This document shows, piece after piece, positions 1-4,402 of a stretch of DNA of 6,351 bases (the stretch's first letter is position 1; the number at the start of each line of letters is the position of its first letter). The notes beneath the pieces are model-generated. The model was not told the DNA's origin, did not search any database, and saw only the letters and a program-made list of their open reading frames with translations. The stretch covers positions 1 to 6,351 of the forward strand of contig DJKT01000059.1 of the NCBI GenBank assembly GCA_002436205.1, read 5' to 3'. Position numbers and translations under genes: made by a program. The DNA comes from Candidatus Peribacter sp. UBA6535. Its GTDB lineage: Bacteria; Patescibacteriota; Gracilibacteria; Peribacterales; Peribacteraceae.

Positions 1-6
1 TATACT
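1..6 (+). promoter_or_regulatory. -10 element of a leaderless promoter for the ftsE-like gene
   Basis: TATACT matches the sigma-70-type -10 consensus at five of six positions. It is followed by exactly seven bases and then the ATG at 14. A start of transcription about seven bases after the -10 would fall at the A of the start codon, so the mRNA should be leaderless. There is no Shine-Dalgarno site in the bases that can be seen. The -35 region lies outside the window. The call rests mainly on the same spacing recurring in front of five other genes here. Confidence 0.55.
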
Positions 7-13
7 AAAGTCC

Positions 14-760
14 ATGATCGAACTTAAAGGAGTCTCAAAATCATTCGGAAACGCAAATGTCCTAACCGATATTTCCTTTCGCATCGAGCCTGGTGAATTC
101 GTCTGTATTACCGGTCCTTCGGGTGCCGGTAAATCGACACTTCTCCATATTTTGACGGGAGTTAAACAAGCTACAAAAGGAAACATTGAAATTGATGGTG
201 TGGATATGCGTCTCGTGCCACCCACTGCACTACAAATATTTAGACGCAGACTCGGTGTTGTATTCCAGGATTACAAACTCCTCAATAATAGAACCGTAGC
301 AGAAAATATCTCCTTCCCTCTGGAGGTATGCGGTGTGCCTGATGAAGAAATTGACACTCGCGTACGCAAGATTTTACACATGATAGATCTCACCAAACAC
401 GCAAACACCTTGCCACCATCTCTGTCTGGGGGAGAAAAGGCTCGAACCTCTATAGGCAGAGCTATCGCACATGATCCCTTGATTATTCTGGCCGATGAGC
501 CAACCGGAAATATCGATCCGGATCAATCTCTACAGATACTCAATCTCTTCAAAAAAATTCATGCAAGCGGTACAACGGTCATTATTGCCACGCATGACTC
601 CGGCCTTGTTGATGCTCTGAATACTCGTGTCATTGAACTGCGCGATGGCACGGTGATCCGGGATAGTGTTGGTGGATACGCAACAAGTGCAGATGTTAAA
701 AAAGTAACCCCGAAAGCAACGGGTAGAAAGAAAGTAAAAATAACTGCTGTAACTTCCTAA
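14..760 (+). CDS. ftsE: FtsE-like ABC transporter ATP-binding protein
   Basis: This 248-residue protein is a complete ABC ATPase: Walker A GPSGAGKST (34-42), Q-loop Gln85 in VFQDYKLL, signature LSGGE (137-141), Walker B LIILADEP (156-163), D-loop GNID (165-168) and switch His194. The FQDYKLL segment and overall spacing are typical of FtsE, the cytoplasmic ATPase that pairs with the membrane protein FtsX to control septal peptidoglycan hydrolases during division. LolD/MacB-type export ATPases are close relatives, so FtsE is the best but not the only reading. FtsE is usually about 220-230 residues; the extra length is a Lys-rich tail (about 229-242). The signature continues KAR where FtsE commonly has QQR. 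No ftsX follows: the next gene is on the opposite strand and its stop overlaps this one's. A partner could lie upstream, outside the window. The ATG at 14 suits both the N-terminal MIELKGVSKSFG alignment and the preceding -10. Confidence 0.85.
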   Translation: MIELKGVSKSFGNANVLTDISFRIEPGEFVCITGPSGAGKSTLLHILTGVKQATKGNIEIDGVDMRLVPPTALQIFRRRLGVVFQDYKLLNNRTVAENISFPLEVCGVPDEEIDTRVRKILHMIDLTKHANTLPPSLSGGEKARTSIGRAIAHDPLIILADEPTGNIDPDQSLQILNLFKKIHASGTTVIIATHDSGLVDALNTRVIELRDGTVIRDSVGGYATSADVKKVTPKATGRKKVKITAVTS

Positions 761-1206
761 AAAAGATCAGAATCCTCCTGTGGTTTCGGCTCCTCCACTA
801 TTTCTGCAGCAACCTCCACCGGTTTTTCCTCTTTCTTTTTCTTTTTTACCGGGAACCATCGAACCATCGCAGTGGAAATTACCAGGAAGTACACGATCTC
901 CGGAATCATAGATTGCCACTGCATCTGACCACGAGAAAGTACAATGACATCGATCAGGAAGATCATAAAATGCATCAGAAGAAGCATAATGATAATGCTC
1001 CAGTACTTTGCGGGTCGAAAGAATGCGAGCAGTGCACCAAGACCAAATACCGAAAGTAGAGCACCGATAATCATCGTCAGGAATCTGTGCGTATTATCTA
1101 TAGGAGGCAACACATACCACACTCCGATGATCTCCGGGGTAAAGAAAAACAGGTACGCAGCGTAGAAATTGGCTGCAGCGACAATGGCAAGAATAATGCG
1201 AATCAT
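757..1206 (-). CDS. Unrecognised four-helix integral membrane protein with charged C-terminal tail
   Basis: I do not recognise the family. The 149-residue product shows four hydrophobic segments, roughly residues 4-22, 43-63, 69-90 and 100-115, with short loops. A run of five lysines (121-125) follows helix 4, and then a Pro/Glu-rich acidic tail ending EDSDLF. The lysines directly after helix 4 suggest by the positive-inside rule that the tail is cytoplasmic, which with four helices puts the N-terminus inside too. Small four-helix families such as DUF4345/BphX-like proteins have this shape, but I see no motif that decides it. The stop codon TAG (757-759) overlaps the TAA (758-760) of the converging ftsE-like gene. 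The ATG at 1206 is six bases after an extended -10 and has no Shine-Dalgarno site. It is divergent from the purM-like gene. The lysine codons contain a slippery-type A-AAA-AAG heptamer, probably by chance. Confidence 0.8.
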   Translation of the reverse strand: MIRIILAIVAAANFYAAYLFFFTPEIIGVWYVLPPIDNTHRFLTMIIGALLSVFGLGALLAFFRPAKYWSIIIMLLLMHFMIFLIDVIVLSRGQMQWQSMIPEIVYFLVISTAMVRWFPVKKKKKEEKPVEVAAEIVEEPKPQEDSDLF

Positions 1207-1212
1207 GGGAGG

Positions 1213-1221
1213 ATTGTAACA
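1213..1221 (-). promoter_or_regulatory. Extended -10 of a leaderless promoter for the membrane-protein gene
   Basis: Read on the minus strand, the sequence is TGT followed by TACAAT (1218-1213), an extended -10 of TGN plus a five-of-six hexamer. Six bases separate it from the ATG at 1206, so transcription would start at the start codon. No convincing -35 is seen 16-18 bases upstream, which the extended TG could make up for. The element lies inside the 38-base gap shared with the divergent purM-like gene. Confidence 0.55.
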
Positions 1222-1232
1222 GAAAAAGACGC

Positions 1233-1238
1233 TACACT
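1233..1238 (+). promoter_or_regulatory. -10 element of a leaderless promoter for the purM-like gene
   Basis: TACACT is followed by six bases and then the ATG at 1245. There is no Shine-Dalgarno site next to the ATG; the GGAGG at 1208-1212 is about 32 bases away, too far to act. A -35 at normal spacing would fall around 1210-1215, on top of the -10 of the opposite-strand gene, and it does not resemble TTGACA. The evidence is the hexamer and its repeated spacing, so the call is moderate. Confidence 0.45.
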
Positions 1239-1244
1239 AGGCAC

Positions 1245-2306
1245 ATGAGTACTTATAAAGATTCCGGCGTCGATATCACTGCTGGAAACGCAGCATCTAA
1301 AACTGCCTACGAACACGCGAAAAAGACCTTTTCAGGCAGATCCGGCAAAATCGGAGAGCCTGTCAGTGGCGATGGTGGATTTGCAGGACTTCTGGATATG
1401 GGAGACTTTTATCTCGTTCAGAACGATGACGGAACAGGATCCAAGATGGAGTTGGCTGTTGCCATGAGCAAGTTTGATACGATCGGCCAAGACCTCGTTG
1501 CCATGGTGGCAGACGATGCTATTTGTACCGGGGCGGAAGTGATCTCTCTGAGTAATACTCTGGACGTCGCCGGGATTGATCAGGAAATGATTGATGCGCT
1601 TCTGGATGGACTATCAAAAGCATGTTTAGAGCAAGGCATTGTAATGCCCGGTGGAGAAATCGCAGAAGTACCTGGAGCGGTAAATTCTCCGGTATGGAAT
1701 GCAACGAGTGTTGGTGTTGTTGCTAAAGACCGTGTAATTGATACAGGAGATATTGCTGATGGAGACACGGTTATTGCCCTGAAGTCCGGTGTCGCCCGCA
1801 GTAACGGATTTAGTTTGATTCGTAAGATTCTCTCTGATGCGCACGGGAACGACTGGCACAAAACTGAATGGAAAGATGGAACAACCTGGGGGGAAGTGAT
1901 GTTGACCCCGAGTGTGATCTTCCATGCAGCACTTCTTGGTCTTCTTGGAAGGCACGGGGAAGAACGAAAGATTGATATAAAAGGCCTCGCGCACATTACC
2001 GGAGGGGGCATTGCAGAAAATCTCAAGCGCACACTCAAGAAATCCGGATGCGGTGCCAAGCTTACAGATCTTTTTGCACCGCACGATGCACTCAAAGATT
2101 TGATCGCACTTGGTTCCGTTGCGACTGATGAGGCTTACAAAACGTGGAACATGGGCAACGGCATGTTGGTGATTGTAGAAAAAACTGATGCGGATGATAC
2201 CGTAGTTGCATTGCAGGCAGCCGGAATAGAAGCCAAAGTTGCAGGATCAGTTACTTCCGAAAATGAAGTGAGTGTTGCTGCGTTTGACGGCTCTGTACTC
2301 TTGTAA
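1245..2306 (+). CDS. purM: Phosphoribosylformylglycinamidine cyclo-ligase (AIR synthase), divergent PurM
   Basis: PurM closes the imidazole ring in purine synthesis, converting FGAM plus ATP to 5-aminoimidazole ribonucleotide in the cytoplasm. The 353-residue length is close to the roughly 345 of E. coli PurM. The diagnostic N-terminus YKDSGVDITAGN (4-15) is present, followed by DDGTGSK (61-67, matching TDGVGTK), DTIGQDLVAM (78-87), GAE (97-99), GGEIAEVPG (136-144), SNG (186-188), LTPSVI (220-225), HITGGGIAENL (250-260) and WNMGNGM (301-307). PurL and other superfamily members lack that N-terminal motif. It departs from the norm in the usual VND, here ADD (89-91), and in the usual FLDYYATGKLD, which reads LSNTLDVAGID (102-112), so the Asp of FLDY is absent. 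No other pur gene is in the window. The ATG at 1245 keeps the conserved N-terminus and sits six bases after a -10. It is divergent from the membrane-protein gene. Confidence 0.88.
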   Translation: MSTYKDSGVDITAGNAASKTAYEHAKKTFSGRSGKIGEPVSGDGGFAGLLDMGDFYLVQNDDGTGSKMELAVAMSKFDTIGQDLVAMVADDAICTGAEVISLSNTLDVAGIDQEMIDALLDGLSKACLEQGIVMPGGEIAEVPGAVNSPVWNATSVGVVAKDRVIDTGDIADGDTVIALKSGVARSNGFSLIRKILSDAHGNDWHKTEWKDGTTWGEVMLTPSVIFHAALLGLLGRHGEERKIDIKGLAHITGGGIAENLKRTLKKSGCGAKLTDLFAPHDALKDLIALGSVATDEAYKTWNMGNGMLVIVEKTDADDTVVALQAAGIEAKVAGSVTSENEVSVAAFDGSVLL

Positions 2307-2327
2307 TTTTTGGCAAGTCGAAGCTGA

Positions 2328-2357
2328 TTGCATCTTACTCTCATAAAGAGATATGAT
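2328..2357 (+). promoter_or_regulatory. Promoter that places the start of the next gene at 2365
   Basis: TTGCAT (2328-2333) is a plausible -35, followed by an 18-base spacer and the -10 TATGAT (2352-2357). Seven bases later comes the ATG at 2365. In-frame ATGs at 2353 and 2356 lie within the -10 itself and so could not be transcribed from this promoter. There is no Shine-Dalgarno site before any of the three. The promoter therefore favours 2365. Confidence 0.5.
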
Positions 2358-2364
2358 GTGTCTA

Positions 2365-3138
2365 ATGCGCAAACGACCTTCTTTATCTGCACAAGAAAAC
2401 ACAGCAAATACTGCGCAGCTACATCGAAGATCGTTTATAAATCTGTCTACGTGTTTTGTATTATCAGCTGTGAATGGTGCACTGGGAACAGGTGCATATC
2501 TTCTTACACCAAGCAGCAAATCTGAAGTGAATATAGACGGACACCGTTTGTTTGAACGAACGGTAATGATCGATGGGAAACCTGCCCATGTTGAAGCTGT
2601 GATCAACAAGAATACACTGATCATTATCATTGAGCACAAAGGAGAACATCATTACTTCAAAAGTACTACTATTGGTGCTAATGCCCATACTGCAGGGATA
2701 CCCTGCTCTCACAATCTTGATATTACTAGGGCGCCAGACGAAATGTGTATATCGGGCAATGTAAATAACCGACTGGACATTCGGTATGAGAGCGGGGATG
2801 TCCTCATCACTGCTTCTGTATCGGACGAAACACTTACTACGGTAGTAGAGGGTATGCTAAAGAGTACTGATCAAAATAACATTCCTATGCATTTGGCATT
2901 GGAGAAGTTAACTGTTGTAGAAGCAAAAAGTATCCTCGCTAAGATCACTTTGGTAGGAGGGCTCTCATCAGAAGGATCTCTCAATGCCAATACCTGCCGC
3001 CTCTGCAACGAAGATCTGATTGCCTACTCTATACAACCAATAGATGCTGCAAAACCGGACCCCGAAGAAATCAAAAGAAGACGAGAAGAACTTGAGAGGA
3101 TTAAACAATGGTTCAGAGAAGCTATAGTGAGCAAATGA
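2365..3138 (+). CDS. Unrecognised protein with twin-arginine-like N-terminal signal or anchor
   Basis: I do not recognise the family. From the chosen start the product is 257 residues. Residues 20-28 read HRRSFINLS, which resembles the Tat export motif (S/T-RR-x-F-L-K), and a moderately hydrophobic stretch follows (about 29-47). There is no clear AxA cleavage site, so it may be an uncleaved anchor. Residues 55-170 look beta-rich, with alternating hydrophobic and polar residues (for example NTLIIIIEHKGEHHYF at 83-98), and would lie outside the membrane. Cys114, Cys128 and a CxxC at 211-214 could form disulfides or bind metal. The C-terminus is a highly charged predicted helix (about 232-255). 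The open frame extends back to 2353 (261 residues), but those upstream ATGs overlap the -10. It lies 58 bases after the purM-like gene, with its own promoter, and converges on the uracil phosphoribosyltransferase gene, ending 17 bases before it. Confidence 0.75.
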   Translation: MRKRPSLSAQENTANTAQLHRRSFINLSTCFVLSAVNGALGTGAYLLTPSSKSEVNIDGHRLFERTVMIDGKPAHVEAVINKNTLIIIIEHKGEHHYFKSTTIGANAHTAGIPCSHNLDITRAPDEMCISGNVNNRLDIRYESGDVLITASVSDETLTTVVEGMLKSTDQNNIPMHLALEKLTVVEAKSILAKITLVGGLSSEGSLNANTCRLCNEDLIAYSIQPIDAAKPDPEEIKRRREELERIKQWFREAIVSK

Positions 3139-3150
3139 ATAAATTATTTG
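3132..3150. terminator. Weak AT-rich hairpin between convergent genes
   Basis: The 19 bases CAAATGAATAAATTATTTG can fold into a seven-pair stem (one G-T) with a five-base loop. It spans the TGA stop at 3136-3138 and the gap between two converging genes, where a two-way terminator would be useful. The stem has only one G-C pair and no T-tract follows on either strand, so this is weak evidence. Confidence 0.2.
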
Positions 3151-3155
3151 TTCAA

Positions 3156-3734
3156 CTATGAGTGCGTATCATCAAATCCAAAATATCTGTCCCCAAAATC
3201 TCCCAGACCCGGAACGATGAATTTGTTGCCATCGAGCTCTGGGTCGATATCAGCAAGGATGATATTTTCTTTTGGAATGATTGATTCTATGCGCTCTACA
3301 CCCTCCTGCGCTGCAAGAACTCCGACAAAGTGTATATGATCTGCCTTCGCTCCCTGCTCTATTACATGGGAAATAACCGTTTCAGCTGAGCCACCCGTTG
3401 CGAGCATAGGGTCGAGAATGACGACGACGGAATCGGATGTTAGAGGAGGCATCTTTTCGTAGTACCACTGCGGCTCGTATGTGGTTTCATCGCGTTGCAC
3501 TCCCGCAACACCGACTGGTGCATGAGGAAAAGCTTCAACTGCTTCAGGAAGTAATGCTATGCCTGATCGTAGAATAATAAGAAAACAGAGCTTCTCTGTA
3601 TCGACACTGCTCTCTTGTAAGCGGTTTTGCAAATCATCAATAAGCATATGAGAAATATCCTTTGCTGCAGCCCGAAAATCCGCTTTACCTGCCTGGCGGT
3701 TTCGTAGTGTGCTGAGTGCTTTTTCACATTTCAT
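3156..3734 (-). CDS. upp: Uracil phosphoribosyltransferase, Fur1-type
   Basis: The enzyme joins uracil to PRPP to give UMP, the main step of uracil salvage, in the cytoplasm. The 192-residue product carries the PRPP loop LDPMLATGGSA (107-117), ILRSGI (54-59, where most have ILRAGL), and the C-terminal uracil-binding signature PGLGDFGDRYFG (175-186). The N-terminal LRNRQAGKADF (10-20), the central QRDETTYEPQWYYEKMPP (80-97) and the GDFGDRY ending match my memory of yeast Fur1 (IRNKNTTRPDF, QRDEETALPKLFYEKLP, GDFGDRY) better than E. coli or Bacillus Upp (GDAGD, FGT end). It is shorter than typical Upp (about 208), lacking the first 15-20 residues and part of the segment before the ILRSG motif. 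The ATG at 3734 is six bases after an extended -10 and no Shine-Dalgarno site is present. It is divergent from a second phosphoribosyltransferase gene. Confidence 0.9.
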   Translation of the reverse strand: MKCEKALSTLRNRQAGKADFRAAAKDISHMLIDDLQNRLQESSVDTEKLCFLIILRSGIALLPEAVEAFPHAPVGVAGVQRDETTYEPQWYYEKMPPLTSDSVVVILDPMLATGGSAETVISHVIEQGAKADHIHFVGVLAAQEGVERIESIIPKENIILADIDPELDGNKFIVPGLGDFGDRYFGFDDTHS

Positions 3735-3740
3735 AAAAAA

Positions 3741-3749
3741 AGTATATCA
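3741..3749 (-). promoter_or_regulatory. Extended -10 of a leaderless promoter for the uracil phosphoribosyltransferase gene
   Basis: On the minus strand the sequence is TGA then TATACT (3746-3741), an extended -10. A run of six T residues separates it from the ATG at 3734, so transcription would begin at the start codon. No TTGACA-like -35 is seen at 16-18 bases. The T-run also rules out a Shine-Dalgarno site. Confidence 0.6.
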
Positions 3750-3766
3750 GACTCTGTGCAGTGGAG

Positions 3767-3772
3767 TATGGT
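3767..3772 (+). promoter_or_regulatory. Possible -10 of a leaderless promoter for the COG1926-type gene
   Basis: TATGGT is followed by seven bases and the ATG at 3780. It matches the TANNNT pattern but is the weakest hexamer of the set, with neither an extended TG nor a clear -35. A -35 at normal spacing (about 3744-3749) would overlap the -10 of the opposite-strand gene. An in-frame ATG at 3768 lies within the hexamer. Confidence 0.4.
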
Positions 3773-3779
3773 ATGTCTG

Positions 3780-4397
3780 ATGTCGTATAAAAGTAGAGAC
3801 GAAGCAGCAGCAAAACTGATAGAAGAGCTTTCTGCATATCGCGGCGAACATCCGCTAATCCTCGCCATTCCTCGTGGTGCTGTGCCCATGGGAAAGCAGA
3901 TTGCTGATGCACTTGATGGAGAGCTAGATGTCGTACTTGTGCGCAAGCTTGGTGCACCAGGAAATCCCGAGTATGCAATCGGCTCTGTGGATGAGTCGGG
4001 TTTCGTGCAGATAAACAAAGAAGCAGGGTTCTCTGAGGATGACCCCTACGTCAAAGAGGAGACCGCAAGGCAACTGGAAACTATCCGCAGTAGACGTAAG
4101 AGCTACACACCGCAGCGTGAACCTATCGACCTAGCAAATCGCACCGTCATTGTTGTCGATGATGGTATTGCCACAGGCTCTACGATGCTTGCCGCGTTAA
4201 AGGCTATCAAAAGCCAAAAACCTGCCAAGCTTGTAGTTGCTGTTGGCGTTGCTCCGGCAGAGGCTATCAAGCGCATTCAGAAGGAAGTTGATGAGGTCGT
4301 GTGCCCTAAAATCCCGAAGCTCTTTTTTGCAGTCGGACAGTTTTACTCGGAATTTGCACAAGTATCTGATGAGGAGGTAATCACTCTACTCAAATAG
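3780..4397 (+). CDS. Predicted phosphoribosyltransferase, COG1926 type
   Basis: The 205-residue product has the type I phosphoribosyltransferase PRPP loop VIVVDDGIATGST (123-135). It also has the family-typical segments LAIPRGAVPMG (28-38) and VRKLGAPGNPEYAIGSV (54-70), which mark the COG1926 group of predicted phosphoribosyltransferases. The true substrate of that group is not settled to my knowledge, so I give no symbol. It is cytoplasmic, with no signal or membrane segment. The open frame reaches back to a GTG at 3756, and ATGs occur at 3768 and 3780. I chose 3780 because a -10-like hexamer ends seven bases before it and because family similarity begins at about YKSRDEAAAKL. It is divergent from the uracil phosphoribosyltransferase gene across 45 bases, a pairing that suggests a shared nucleotide-salvage role. 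Its stop lies five bases from that of the converging 603-residue gene. Confidence 0.82.
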   Translation: MSYKSRDEAAAKLIEELSAYRGEHPLILAIPRGAVPMGKQIADALDGELDVVLVRKLGAPGNPEYAIGSVDESGFVQINKEAGFSEDDPYVKEETARQLETIRSRRKSYTPQREPIDLANRTVIVVDDGIATGSTMLAALKAIKSQKPAKLVVAVGVAPAEAIKRIQKEVDEVVCPKIPKLFFAVGQFYSEFAQVSDEEVITLLK

Positions 4398-4402
4398 TAA
4401 CC

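Noticed and set aside
841..847. A-AAA-AAG heptamer in the reading frame of the membrane-protein gene, the same slippery motif used in dnaX frameshifting.
   Set aside because: It lies in a poly-lysine stretch where such runs arise by codon choice. The -1 frame ends only a few codons earlier than the normal stop, and I see no strong downstream hairpin or upstream stimulatory site.
1208..1212. GGAGG as a Shine-Dalgarno site for the purM-like gene.
   Set aside because: It is about 32 bases from the ATG at 1245 and upstream of the predicted RNA start.
1580..2095. Long open frames on the minus strand opposite the purM-like gene (1580-2095 and 1626-2084).
   Set aside because: They lie entirely inside a gene with clear family motifs, show no recognisable protein character and have no promoter at the right spacing.
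3136..3138. Possible recoding of TGA (as in Gracilibacteria/Absconditabacteria, where UGA is glycine).
   Set aside because: Reading through this TGA would run the frame straight into the antisense of the uracil phosphoribosyltransferase gene. No in-frame TGA is needed to complete any other gene, so the standard code fits.
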